DNA of 64,000 bases. Origin: Moritella sp. Urea-trap-13 (GTDB lineage Bacteria; Pseudomonadota; Gammaproteobacteria; Enterobacterales; Moritellaceae). The notes beneath the pieces were generated by a model. The model saw nothing but the letters and a program-made list of their open reading frames with translations, was not told the origin of the DNA and did no database searches. The stretch lies in contig NZ_PJCA01000039.1 of the NCBI RefSeq assembly GCF_002836355.1, forward strand, positions 1 to 64,000, read 5' to 3'. Both the position numbers and the translations under genes were made by a program. Below are positions 44,706 through 54,018 of the stretch, piece by piece; position 1 is the first letter of the stretch, and every line of letters starts with the position of its first letter.

Positions 44706-46010
44706 TTACTCAATCCCCATCAATAAACGCGGTAAAAACAGCGCTATATCAGGAACAAAAGTCACCAATAACACCATAGGTAAATGCCCAAATAATAATA
44801 ATTTAACCGTCGGCACAATATATTTATTGAGCGGTAACTTAGCCACCCCCCCTGCCATATAGAGCATTGGCGCACACGGTGGCGAAACATTACCGAGTCC
44901 AAGGTTTACGCCAACAATGGCAGCAAAATGAATAGGGTGAATACCAAGCGCCTGCACAACTGGCAAGAAAATAATCGCCGCTAATACACCACCAGAAATA
45001 TCATCGACAATCATCCCGATAAGCAGTAGTAATACATTGATGACTAACAGGATAACGAGTTTATTATCAGAAATTGTTAATAATGCTTCAGCAAGTTGTT
45101 TGGGGACTTGTTCCAAGATCATTGCCCGGCTCATAATAAACAAGAAAAACAATACGGCCATAATGGACCCGGTCATCGTCACAGCGCGAACGGTTGCACT
45201 GCCTAATGTTTTAAATGTCAGGCCCTTGTAGACCATCAAACTAACCGGAATAGCATAAATCACCGCAATGGCAGCCGCTTCTGTTGGCGTCGCAATACCA
45301 CTATAAATAGCACCTAAAATAATGATTGGCATCAACAATGCGAACATTGCATTATATCCCGATTTAGCGACGCCACGCACTGCTTGGGCGAAAGGTAAAG
45401 GAGGGTCAACTTTTATCGATGTGTCGTTACGTAAAAACCAAAAATTCAAACAACAGTATATTATCGTTAACAAGATACCCGGAATAATAGTCGATAAAAA
45501 AGCCGCGCCGACAGACAGTCCACCGGTAATCGAAAAAATAATCATTGGGATACTTGGCGGAATTAACAATGCTAATACCGAAGAACAAGCAACTAAAGCC
45601 GTCGCATGTCCCTCAGGGTAGCCCTCTCTTATCATCCGTGGGATCATGATTTGTCCGATCGCTGCAATCGCTGCCGATGAACTGCCAGAAATGGCGCCAA
45701 AAAGCGCACAGGTCAATACAGTTACAGCACCCAAGCCACCCTTAAGGCGACCAACGATTGAATTGACAAAATCAAGTAAACGCTCAGAGATCCCGCCTTC
45801 GGCCATTAAAATCCCAGCTAAAATAAATAAGGGCAGCGCTAACAGCGCAAAACCACTCGCGGTATTAAAGCCATGCGTGACTAAAAATGAAATATCATTA
45901 CCAGTCGCATAGGTAAATAAAATAGCGCCAATACCAAATGAAAATGCCACTGGAACTTCAGCTAATAACAAAATAACTATGACTAACATAGATAAAAGGA
46001 AGATAACCAT
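44706..46010 (-). CDS. TRAP transporter large permease (DctM)
   Basis: A 434-residue membrane protein with about twelve segments, the main translocation subunit of a Na+-driven TRAP importer. DctM signatures: LPLFILAGILMAEGGI, ALFGAISGSSSAAIAAIGQI, ALVACSSVLALLIPPSIPMI, and VGVNLGLGNVSPPCAPMLYM. The start is five bases after the small permease stop. It forms an operon dctP-dctQ-dctM read leftward; the neighbouring aminotransferase and semialdehyde dehydrogenase suggest an omega-amino acid substrate. Confidence 0.95.
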   Translation of the reverse strand: MVIFLLSMLVIVILLLAEVPVAFSFGIGAILFTYATGNDISFLVTHGFNTASGFALLALPLFILAGILMAEGGISERLLDFVNSIVGRLKGGLGAVTVLTCALFGAISGSSSAAIAAIGQIMIPRMIREGYPEGHATALVACSSVLALLIPPSIPMIIFSITGGLSVGAAFLSTIIPGILLTIIYCCLNFWFLRNDTSIKVDPPLPFAQAVRGVAKSGYNAMFALLMPIIILGAIYSGIATPTEAAAIAVIYAIPVSLMVYKGLTFKTLGSATVRAVTMTGSIMAVLFFLFIMSRAMILEQVPKQLAEALLTISDNKLVILLVINVLLLLIGMIVDDISGGVLAAIIFLPVVQALGIHPIHFAAIVGVNLGLGNVSPPCAPMLYMAGGVAKLPLNKYIVPTVKLLLFGHLPMVLLVTFVPDIALFLPRLLMGIE

Positions 46011-46014
46011 AATG

Positions 46015-46626
46015 CTAGTCCTTGTCGTTAATTAAAGATTGATGCCCTAGGGCTTGAGATTGATCTTTCGCGGCTAACATCATCGCACGAAAGTCTTTGG
46101 CAGCATGTAATAGGAAATAACCTGCCATCATAAAGAAACCAAAGATCATGCTGGCACTCCAGAGTCCTTTAGGCCATTGTAAATACAGGCTCATGCGTCC
46201 TTTTTCAATCATATATAATCCGTATTTAGCCGCATAATAACCAAAGATACAGGCGGCAATAGCACAAATAACTGAGCCGATAAAACGGATCATTTCAATT
46301 TTAAACGGGTCGCTAACAACAAGGGTCACGATACCGCCGTGAATGTGCGCCCGCTGCTTAGTCGCATAACCCATACCAAGAAAGTATGTCCATACCGCCA
46401 TTAAAATTGCAGCTTCTTCTATTCCCGCAAAAGGAGAATCGAGCGCATAACGCATGATGACTTGGGCGAACATTAATATAGCAAGTCCGAGACCGCTAAA
46501 GATCATCGCCGCTTTGAGACAGCAATCGAGCAAAAATTCAAACCGCTGCAGCACGGATTTTTTTACTTTATCTGGTGAGCCAACCTGCGGCGATAGAGTA
46601 GCGGATGCTAATTTGCTGGGATTCAT
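46015..46626 (-). CDS. TRAP transporter small permease (DctQ)
   Basis: A 203-residue protein with four membrane segments (about 36-56, 72-92, 112-130, 150-172) and the DctQ-type FAQVIMRYALDSPFAGIEEA stretch. It pairs with the large permease. It lies between the binding-protein and large-permease genes with a gap of about 80 bases on the former side. Confidence 0.93.
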   Translation of the reverse strand: MNPSKLASATLSPQVGSPDKVKKSVLQRFEFLLDCCLKAAMIFSGLGLAILMFAQVIMRYALDSPFAGIEEAAILMAVWTYFLGMGYATKQRAHIHGGIVTLVVSDPFKIEMIRFIGSVICAIAACIFGYYAAKYGLYMIEKGRMSLYLQWPKGLWSASMIFGFFMMAGYFLLHAAKDFRAMMLAAKDQSQALGHQSLINDKD

Positions 46627-46707
46627 AAATATATCCTCTTACATCTGAAATTTTTGGGCCAGGTCATGTAATTACAGACCTGAACCCAGATTAGGTATAA
46701 GAAGGGA

Positions 46708-47733
46708 TTATTTAATACCAGCTATCTCACGCATCATATTCATGATATCGCTACCCACTTTTTTCTCCATATATGGCCATTCTTTTGCGTACAGGATATC
46801 TTTAGCTTTAGTACGCTCTTGGTCTGATAATTCGATAACTTTAATACCACTATCGCGAACCTTGTCTAAGAATCCATTATCGAGCGATTCAGCTTCCTGC
46901 CAAGCCCATTTTAGTGTGGCATCCGCTGCAGCTTGCATTTTCTCTCTCTCGGCCGTTGGTAGATCTTCCCACCAGTCTTTATTCACTAACCAGAAAGCAT
47001 GTTCAAAATAATCACGGGTTAAGATGTAAGCTTCTAACACATCACGCATCTGATAGATTTCAACTGCTGGACCAAATGCCCGACCATCGACCGTGCCTAG
47101 TTGCAATGCGGTGTACAACTCAGAATACGGCATAGGAACAGCCGCAAATCCCCAGTTTTTAAAGCGTTCAATTGCAAGGGGTGACGGGATCACCCGCATT
47201 TTTATGCCTTTTGCATCTTCAGGAAAATTGGTTGGAATTTTGTCGACACCTTTACGGATAGTAATAGAACCAAAACCAGTTGGAATCGTACCGAGCGCCA
47301 CGAGATCCATATCTGCAAAAATATCATTGTACACATCGAGCATCGGGCCTCCGGGGCCATAAACTTTACGTGCACTTTCCCAGTCATCGACCACATAACC
47401 CAGCCAAGTCAGATCGAGTCGGCCATCAAATTCAGACGCGCCATAAGTAATGGTCATGGGGATAACACCCATCATCGTTTGTTCAAACTGCGAGGTCCAA
47501 TCACCGAGATCACCACCTGGATGATAATCCGCTTTATAAGCAGAACCCTGTTCATTTAATTGTTCGATAAATTTCTGAGAAGAGTGGTGGAAAATATGTT
47601 CGGTGTTATAAGCCTGGGCAAAAATAAACTCATCACCAGCCATCGCAGTATTGGTTGTCGACATGCTCAACACGGCGGCAAAGCTACAAGCAGTAATCAA
47701 TCTTGTTTTAATACGTTTTGTTTTATTCAACAC
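46708..47733 (-). CDS. TRAP transporter substrate-binding protein (DctP)
   Basis: A 341-residue periplasmic binding protein with a signal peptide ending near TAMAG. DctP features: EHIFHHSSQKFIEQLNEQG, IKMRVIPSPLAIERFKNWG and the later PYSELYTALQLGTVDGRAF, with the conserved Arg in KMRV. The ligand is unknown; the carboxylate-binding Arg and neighbouring genes fit beta-alanine or a related omega-amino acid. A 15-bp palindrome lies about 40 bases upstream. Confidence 0.94.
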   Translation of the reverse strand: MLNKTKRIKTRLITACSFAAVLSMSTTNTAMAGDEFIFAQAYNTEHIFHHSSQKFIEQLNEQGSAYKADYHPGGDLGDWTSQFEQTMMGVIPMTITYGASEFDGRLDLTWLGYVVDDWESARKVYGPGGPMLDVYNDIFADMDLVALGTIPTGFGSITIRKGVDKIPTNFPEDAKGIKMRVIPSPLAIERFKNWGFAAVPMPYSELYTALQLGTVDGRAFGPAVEIYQMRDVLEAYILTRDYFEHAFWLVNKDWWEDLPTAEREKMQAAADATLKWAWQEAESLDNGFLDKVRDSGIKVIELSDQERTKAKDILYAKEWPYMEKKVGSDIMNMMREIAGIK

Positions 47734-47774
47734 AATATTAATCCTCTATTTTAGATTTTATAAGCCTTACTTTA

Positions 47775-47789
47775 GAATGATTTTCATTC
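47775..47789. promoter_or_regulatory. Fur-like palindrome upstream of the TRAP operon
   Basis: GAATGA and TCATTC flank TTT, giving a perfect inverted repeat 42 bases upstream of dctP. On the minus strand the core AATGAAAATCATT matches the Fur core AATGATAATCATT at 12 of 13 positions, but the outer arms match poorly. It could instead be the site of another dimeric regulator. Confidence 0.4.
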
Positions 47790-48019
47790 CAATTTAGGCG
47801 AGGTCAAATTGATTCTGCTCCGTTTTATAGTTTATATAAATTCAAGAAATCTTAACTAAAGTTAACTATTTGTTAACCTAATGTACACCGAGTGTTTGTC
47901 GGTTGTCTGAACACCCATGAACAACTTTATAAACTCAATTATCACTCATTTGCGGACTCTTACTTTGAAATAAGTAAAACAAGCAAACTATTACGCTAAT
48001 ACGACCAAGGTCACAACAA

Positions 48020-48044
48020 AGAAAAAGCGCCTAACATGGCGCTT
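48020..48044 (-). terminator. Terminator after the LysR-family gene
   Basis: On the minus strand AAGCGCC/GGCGCTT with a 6-base loop is followed by TTTTTC, about 75 bases after the LysR stop. Confidence 0.85.
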
Positions 48045-48118
48045 ATTCTCGTCAATTTTGAGACTGGAACTGTATTTTGAATGTGCTTGAATAGAGCAAT
48101 ATGATTTAGAAAGGGGGG

Positions 48119-49045
48119 TTATTTCACCACGGTATTAGCGAGTAGTTCCATGAAGGTATCGACAATAATATTTGAGCGTGCACTTTTTCTGGTCACCGCC
48201 GAATAACAGCTTTCGATGCGAAATCGATCCGGTTTTATAGCCCTAATTTTGCCATCTGCCACCCACTGCCGAGCAAAATGGTCAGGTAAGTAACCAATGT
48301 AGCGGCCGGTAAGAATCAAAAAAGCGATGCCTTCACGATCCGTGGCACTTGCTATGTTATTGAGTTTTTGCAACGACCGCTTAATTTCAGGTGTCTGTTG
48401 ATAAGATAACACTACCGCATCAGACACTGAGATCATCGCGTTGGTCAATTGTTTATCGTCAAGATTAAAATACGGATGATCTTTACTGCAATACAGTAGT
48501 GATTCCTCTGGATATAACGGCGTGTAATTGAGACCGGGCAATAACCGTAGTTCAGGAACCGCACCGACATGTAACCGACCATCAAGCACATTAATTTCAA
48601 TTTGATCTGGCGGCATCATCCTAATATTGATCTGAATTTCAGGCCCTAAATCTTTTAACGCCATGAGCGCATTAGTAAGCCTCATGTGCTCAATGGTAAC
48701 CAGGTTATCGGTAATACCGATATTAAGTTCACCTTTCAGCTGCTGATTAATACCATTGACCTGAGTCCGGAATGTTTCTAACGCACTAAGCAGTTCGATA
48801 ATAGACTGATAAACCTCTGCGCCTTCTTCCGTCAAAGAAAAACCGGTACGACCACGCTGACAAAGTTTTAAATTAAGCCGCTGTTCAAGATCTGAAATAG
48901 CAATACTGATCGCCGGACGACTAATATTTAATTCGACCTCTGCGGCTGAAAAGCCTGCACAATCAACCACAGTTTTAAATATACGTAATATACGCAGATC
49001 AATATTACTGACCTGTCCTGTAAAACCTCGTTTCTTAAATGTCAT
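48119..49045 (-). CDS. LysR-family transcriptional regulator
   Basis: A 308-residue regulator with an N-terminal winged helix (LRIFKTVVDCAGFSAAEVEL, then NISRPAISIAISDLEQRLNL) and a periplasmic-binding-like effector domain (GELNIGITDNLVTIEHMRL, IGYLPDHFARQWVADGKIR). It lies between the TRAP operon and the aminotransferase/dehydrogenase pair, all on the same strand, so it probably controls their expression. The effector is unknown. Confidence 0.93.
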   Translation of the reverse strand: MTFKKRGFTGQVSNIDLRILRIFKTVVDCAGFSAAEVELNISRPAISIAISDLEQRLNLKLCQRGRTGFSLTEEGAEVYQSIIELLSALETFRTQVNGINQQLKGELNIGITDNLVTIEHMRLTNALMALKDLGPEIQINIRMMPPDQIEINVLDGRLHVGAVPELRLLPGLNYTPLYPEESLLYCSKDHPYFNLDDKQLTNAMISVSDAVVLSYQQTPEIKRSLQKLNNIASATDREGIAFLILTGRYIGYLPDHFARQWVADGKIRAIKPDRFRIESCYSAVTRKSARSNIIVDTFMELLANTVVK

Positions 49046-49393
49046 TTTTCACCAATAGATAAATAAATACTTAACTTAAGTTCATCACGTTTGAAGTTAT
49101 TTAAGTAATTGAAGTTATCAGTCGTTCAAGCACCAGTCAGTTAACAAGATCACAACAATAATGCTAACATTCAGTTTTATGCTTTTTTAAATCTAGGCGG
49201 GTAATATAGAGGTGGGTAAATCGTTATTTTTTAGCAGCTTAACTTCCAATGATACATTATTAACACTCATCCGATGACACGTGAGTAAAGTAACTATGCA
49301 GTCGTAACATTTGGTTAAAGCACAGCTTAATATTTATTAAACTGTGCTAAGTCATTGTAAAATAGTAGTTGTAAGCTAAATGGTTGTCGCTAA
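49046..49393. other. 348-bp spacer upstream of the LysR gene
   Basis: Non-coding. A hairpin on the mmsA side (49319-49348) probably ends the upstream operon; the rest is AT-rich and must contain the LysR promoter. No further motif is supportable. Confidence 0.55.
49319..49348 (-). terminator. Hairpin after the aminotransferase-dehydrogenase operon
   Basis: AGCACAG/CTGTGCT with an inner TTAATA/TATTAA extension makes a nearly perfect 14-bp stem about 45 bases past the dehydrogenase stop. The trailing sequence is TTTAACC, a weak U-tract. Confidence 0.65.
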
Positions 49394-50899
49394 CTAGCTA
49401 GGAAAGGCGAAACTTGCACCTTCACGGACGCCACTTGACGGCCAGCGTTGCGTGATCGTTTTACGTTTAGTATAAAAACGTACGCCATCAGGGCCGTAGG
49501 CATGTAAGTCACCAAACAATGAGCGTTTCCAGCCACCAAAACTATGGTAGGCAACCGGCACAGGTAGCGGTACGTTAATACCCACCATACCCACTTGGAT
49601 ATTATCCGAGAAATAACGAGCCGCTTCACCATCACGGGTAAAGATACAAGTACCATTACCATACTCATGATCGTTAATTAACTGCATCGCCTCTTCCATG
49701 GTTTTAACGCGCATTACTTGTAACACTGGTCCAAATATTTCAGCATCGTAACTTTCCATTTCAGGCGTAACGCCATCAATTAAAGTGGCACCAACAAAGA
49801 AGCCATTCTCATAACCTTTCACCACAGGTTGACGGCCATCAACAACAATTTCTGCGCCCTGATTTTGAGCACTGGTGATATAGCCTTCTACTTTTTCTTT
49901 ATGCGCCTGAGTAATGACCGGACCAAAATCATTGCTGGCATTATCATAAGCACCAATACTAAGATCTTTCATTGCCACCGTCATTTTTTTCACCAACGAA
50001 TCAGCAGCCTCATCACCGACGGCAACAGCGACAGACAATGCCATACAACGCTCACCTGATGAGCCAAACGCCGCGCCCAACAATTGATTAACCGCATTGT
50101 CCATGTCTGCATCTGGCATAATGATCGCGTGGTTTTTAGCGCCGCCCAATGCCTGACAACGTTTGCCATTAGCACTGGCGGTGCTGTAAATATATTCCGC
50201 AATCGGCGTTGAACCAACAAAACTGACTGCTTTAACTCGATCGTCACTTAATAAAGTATCTACGGCTTCTTTATCGCCGTTAACCACATTCATAACACCA
50301 TCAGGCAATCCCGCTTCTTTTAACAGCTGAGCGATCAATAACGTTGAGCTTGGATCGCGTTCAGATGGTTTCAGGATAAAGCAATTACCACAGACAATCG
50401 CCAGTGGGAACATCCACATTGGCACCATTGCAGGGAAATTAAATGGCGTAATACCGGCAACAACGCCCAGTGGTTGAAACTCGCTCCATGAATCAATATT
50501 AGGGCCAACATTCTTGCTGTGTTCGCCTTTAAGCAACTCCGGGGCACCGCAGGCGTACTCGACGTTTTCGATCCCACGCTGCAATTCACCTGCCGCGTCG
50601 TGTGATATCTTACCGTGTTCTTCACCGATTAATCGACAGATGGCGTCCGCATTTTTTTCTAATAATTCTTTGAAACGAAACATCACCCGCGCACGTTTTA
50701 TCACTGGGGTATTACGCCATTGTGGGAAAGCAGCTTCAGCCGCAGAAATAGCTTGTTCAACGGTTTGCTTTGACGCTAAAGCGACTTTCTTTTCTGCGTT
50801 GCCAGTAGCTGGATTAAAAACATCTTGAGTACGGTTACTATCACCAATATTCGTGTCTACCATTTCACCATTGATTAAATGACCAATTACGTTATTCAT
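49394..50899 (-). CDS. mmsA: CoA-acylating (methyl)malonate-semialdehyde dehydrogenase
   Basis: A 501-residue aldehyde dehydrogenase of the MmsA type that converts malonate semialdehyde (or its methyl form) to acetyl-CoA (or propionyl-CoA). Motifs: GVVAGITPFNFPAMVPMWMF, the cofactor loop VSFVGSTPIAEYIY, GGAKNHAIIMPDAD, and the catalytic Cys in FGSSGERCMALSVAV. The start MNNVIGHL at 50899 has GGAG seven bases upstream; the frame is open to 50938. It follows the aminotransferase by about 45 bases, consistent with taking its semialdehyde product. Confidence 0.95.
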   Translation of the reverse strand: MNNVIGHLINGEMVDTNIGDSNRTQDVFNPATGNAEKKVALASKQTVEQAISAAEAAFPQWRNTPVIKRARVMFRFKELLEKNADAICRLIGEEHGKISHDAAGELQRGIENVEYACGAPELLKGEHSKNVGPNIDSWSEFQPLGVVAGITPFNFPAMVPMWMFPLAIVCGNCFILKPSERDPSSTLLIAQLLKEAGLPDGVMNVVNGDKEAVDTLLSDDRVKAVSFVGSTPIAEYIYSTASANGKRCQALGGAKNHAIIMPDADMDNAVNQLLGAAFGSSGERCMALSVAVAVGDEAADSLVKKMTVAMKDLSIGAYDNASNDFGPVITQAHKEKVEGYITSAQNQGAEIVVDGRQPVVKGYENGFFVGATLIDGVTPEMESYDAEIFGPVLQVMRVKTMEEAMQLINDHEYGNGTCIFTRDGEAARYFSDNIQVGMVGINVPLPVPVAYHSFGGWKRSLFGDLHAYGPDGVRFYTKRKTITQRWPSSGVREGASFAFPS

Positions 50900-50943
50900 A
50901 TAAATTCTCCATGCGAGGTTATCAAACCTCATTATCAAATTGT

Positions 50944-52278
50944 TTAAGCTATTTCGTTAAAAGTCTCGCCGAGGGCGTTAATCAACAAATCTATTTCTTC
51001 GCGTTCACTGGTAAATGGCAGGCCAAGTTGAATCGTTGCGCCGCCATAACGAACATAGAAACCTTTCTTCCACATTTTCATCGCGATTTGATACGGGCGT
51101 AAACCGGCATCGCCCGCTATCGGCGCAATAGTAAAACCAGCAGCTAAACCATAATTACGAATATCAGTGACGTGTTTACAACCTTTAAGGCTATGGACCA
51201 TTTCCTCAAAATAAGGGCTAATATCTTTAACACGCTCTATTAATTTATCTTTTTGCAGCAGCTCTAATCCTGCAAGCCCAGCCGCACAGGCAACAGGGTG
51301 TGCGGAGTAAGTGTAACCATGCGGAAATTCCAACATGTACTCGGGGCCGCCTTGCTCCATGAAGGTATCGTAAATTTCTTGTTTGGCGATGACAGCACCC
51401 ATCGGAATAGCGCCATTGGTCAACTGCTTGGCGACATTAATAATATCAGGGGTGACGCCGAAAGCTTCTGCTCCGGTCTTTGCACCAATGCGACCAAAAG
51501 CACAAATCACTTCATCAAAAATCAGTAGAATATTGTGTTGGTCACAAATTTCACGTAAACGATTCAAGTAACCCACTGGCGGTGGAATAACCCCAGCAGA
51601 TCCAGCCATTGGTTCAACGATAACTGCCGCAATATTCGAAGCATCGTGCAAAGCCACTAAATCAAGTAAGTCATTAGCAAGCTCATAGCCTGTTTTCGGC
51701 TGGCCTTTAACAAAGGTATTTTCACTTAACATGGTATGACGTAAATGATCGGCTTCAACCGCAGGTCCATATAATGCACGATTGGCACCAATACCACCGA
51801 CAGAGATCCCACCAAAGTTAACACCGTGATAGCCCAAGCCGCGACCGATTAACTTAGTCTTAGTCCCCATGCCCTTTTTACGCCAGTAAGCACGTGCCAT
51901 TTTTAGTGAGGTTTCAACGGCCTCAGAACCCGAACCGGTATAAAAAACGCGGTTTAAGCCTTTAGGCATAAACTCGACAATTTTTTCTGCCAGTTGAAAT
52001 GCTTTCGGATGCCCAAATTGAAACGCAGGGGCATAATCCAATTGTTTTATTTGTTTACTAACCGCTTCGGTAATTTCCGGGCGGCTGTGTCCAGCGCCGC
52101 AGCACCAGAGGCCTGACAAACCGTCAAAAATTTTACGACCGTCAGCATCGGTATAATAGTTTCCCTTTGCAGAAACAATTATGCGTGGGTCTTTTTTAAA
52201 CTCACGGTTTCCAGTGAATGCCATCCAGTGGGCATCTAGTTGTGCCTGGCTGATGCCATGCGTCGCTTGGTTGTTCAT
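50944..52278 (-). CDS. bauA: Omega-amino acid:pyruvate aminotransferase (BauA-like)
   Basis: A 444-residue class III PLP aminotransferase. The N-terminal stretch DAHWMAFTGNREFKKDPRII and GLSGLWCCGAGHSRPEI are typical of beta-alanine:pyruvate aminotransferases; FYTGSGSEAVETSLKMARAY holds the cofactor-phosphate site, LIFDEVICAFGRIG the Asp, and NVAKQLTNGAIPMG the PLP Lys. It would convert beta-alanine to malonate semialdehyde for the next enzyme. GAGGTG precedes the ATG. Taurine or GABA are alternative substrates. Confidence 0.93.
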   Translation of the reverse strand: MNNQATHGISQAQLDAHWMAFTGNREFKKDPRIIVSAKGNYYTDADGRKIFDGLSGLWCCGAGHSRPEITEAVSKQIKQLDYAPAFQFGHPKAFQLAEKIVEFMPKGLNRVFYTGSGSEAVETSLKMARAYWRKKGMGTKTKLIGRGLGYHGVNFGGISVGGIGANRALYGPAVEADHLRHTMLSENTFVKGQPKTGYELANDLLDLVALHDASNIAAVIVEPMAGSAGVIPPPVGYLNRLREICDQHNILLIFDEVICAFGRIGAKTGAEAFGVTPDIINVAKQLTNGAIPMGAVIAKQEIYDTFMEQGGPEYMLEFPHGYTYSAHPVACAAGLAGLELLQKDKLIERVKDISPYFEEMVHSLKGCKHVTDIRNYGLAAGFTIAPIAGDAGLRPYQIAMKMWKKGFYVRYGGATIQLGLPFTSEREEIDLLINALGETFNEIA

Positions 52279-52572
52279 CTTTCACCTCAGCATATAATAA
52301 GAGTTAGACTTAAGAGTCAGACTTAAGATGTTGTTATTATCAACACTCTGTCAGATTAATAAATCTGTAATTATTGAACCTTGGTTAAGTAAAAGGTTAA
52401 GTAAATAATTAAATGAATGGCTAAGTAAATTATTACCTTATCGCGCAAGCTTACGATTGAAATAAATTAAATGAGACGGGCTGAAGGTGAATAACTAAGG
52501 GCGGGGGGAAATAGGGTATTACAAAAATGCGAAACTTGTTCAGCATCTATGAATGTCACTTTAATCACCGGT

Positions 52573-53208
52573 TTAATTTCGTGGGGGTCGGTCAGATTTT
52601 AATAATAAAAATGCAGGGGAATTTAATTTTTTCACCACGATACAGAAACGCATAAATACAATCAACACCATGCAGATAAGCGCAGCCAGTGTGATGCCCA
52701 TATTTAAATTAACCAATAAAATATACAAACAACAACCTAAAATAATCGGCGTTGCATACAACTCGGTATTATTAAATAAGGTTTGACGGTGAGCTAGAAT
52801 ATCCCGTAATACCCCACCAAAAATAGCAGTGACGATACCCATAGAGACAGCTACATAAGCAGCATAACCGCCGCTGTATAATTGCTGGGTGACTAACACC
52901 GAAAATAGCGATACACCGATAGTATCAAACATAATGATCAGTTTTTTAAGGCGGTTTTTACGGATGTGGGTAATACTGAAAAAGCCAATGATCGCACTGA
53001 TCAATGCAGTCCAAAAATAGCTGGAGTCGCGGATCCAAAATATGGTTTCGGCCGAAAGAATCAAGTCGCGTAAAGTGCCACCGCCTAACGCCGTGATCCA
53101 ACCTAGCATCATGATACTGACAATATCTTTACCACGATTAGATTCAACTAATACGCCACTGAGCGCGAAGGCAACAATGCATATCATTTCTAGGCTATAG
53201 ACCAACAT
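52573..53208 (-). CDS. YadS/YicG-type membrane protein (UPF0126, TRIC-like)
   Basis: A 211-residue protein of seven predicted membrane segments built from two repeats: FALSGVLVESNRGKDIVSIM with GGGTLRDLIL, and a second GIVTAIFGGVLRDILAHRQ. These glycine-rich kinked helices are shared with trimeric intracellular cation channels; some bacterial members are implicated in glycine or ion transport. AAGGAG lies six bases before the ATG at 53208; the TTG at 53214 is too close to it. Confidence 0.92.
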   Translation of the reverse strand: MLVYSLEMICIVAFALSGVLVESNRGKDIVSIMMLGWITALGGGTLRDLILSAETIFWIRDSSYFWTALISAIIGFFSITHIRKNRLKKLIIMFDTIGVSLFSVLVTQQLYSGGYAAYVAVSMGIVTAIFGGVLRDILAHRQTLFNNTELYATPIILGCCLYILLVNLNMGITLAALICMVLIVFMRFCIVVKKLNSPAFLLLKSDRPPRN

Positions 53209-53370
53209 CTGCAACTCCTTGTCGCACTCACTTAATTTATTAATACAATTTATTCATATAACAAAGCAATTAAGTTCGCAGTCTACCCAGTGATTTAAGC
53301 AACTGGCAACTGTTTTCACCTCATGAAAGATGATGTTCGCCCTACTCGTCACAATATCCACTGGCCAGAA

Positions 53371-53398
53371 ACAACAAAACCCCAGCAAGCTGAGGTTT
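53371..53398 (-). terminator. Terminator after the Cache-domain gene
   Basis: On the minus strand AACCTCAGC/GCTGGGGTT (one wobble pair) is followed by TTGTTGTTT, about 45 bases after the stop. Confidence 0.7.
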
Positions 53399-53439
53399 AG
53401 GAACTTTAATCAATAACAATACGACTGGCAGTAATACCG

Positions 53440-54018
53440 CTAATGCGAGGTCAGTATATTGATAATTGAATCATCAACATCGTTAATATATACCCCTTCG
53501 CCATACGTCCAGCCCCAAGGTTCAAAATACTGCGAGTAAGATATTTTAGCCTGCTGTTCTCGGGTATTCTTACCGTAATAAAAATAACCTGAATAACCCC
53601 CATTCTCGCGAGATACAGCTTCGGTATGTAACAGCTGGTATAGCTTTACGCCACTGATATCCATTTCATCTTTCACATTTTGATTGCGCATTTCAGCATT
53701 GTTAATTGATTCAAGGAGCAGATAATCGTCATTAAAAACAAAAATATAATTTTCATTGATAAGATTAATTTCATGGATCTTTTTAATCGCTTGCACCTGT
53801 GCTTGCGCAAGACTTAACTCGCCATCTAAATAGTCCTGGTAGTAATCATTAATGAGAGAACCGATAAATTTAATGCGGGGTTCCAATGCACATCGACGTT
53901 GTTCGATAACATTATTACGGACATATAAAAAATAACTCGTGCTTAACCCTATAAATAGTAGCGATAAGCTCGCCGCTATTAATAGCAGCTTTTTTTCTAG
54001 TGACATTGCTTTTAACAT
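53440..54018 (-). CDS. Stand-alone single-Cache sensor protein
   Basis: A 192-residue protein with one N-terminal membrane segment (LLLIAASLSLLFIGLSTSYF) and a periplasmic single-Cache domain (IKKIHEINLINENYIFVFND, then ISYSQYFEPWGWTYGEGVYI). Such domains normally continue into a second membrane helix, HAMP and a methyl-accepting or kinase module; here the frame ends about 12 residues after the Cache fold, and I see no remnant beyond the stop. It could be a soluble-output partner protein or a truncated receptor. It lies divergent from the Pho-box operon. Confidence 0.82.
   Translation of the reverse strand: MLKAMSLEKKLLLIAASLSLLFIGLSTSYFLYVRNNVIEQRRCALEPRIKFIGSLINDYYQDYLDGELSLAQAQVQAIKKIHEINLINENYIFVFNDDYLLLESINNAEMRNQNVKDEMDISGVKLYQLLHTEAVSRENGGYSGYFYYGKNTREQQAKISYSQYFEPWGWTYGEGVYINDVDDSIINILTSH

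Larger units (their letters stand above)
47734..48118. other. 385-bp spacer between the LysR gene and dctP
   Basis: Non-coding. It holds the LysR-gene terminator at its right end (48020-48044) and a palindrome close to dctP (47775-47789), both listed separately; the middle is AT-rich with no other structure I can support. Confidence 0.6.
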
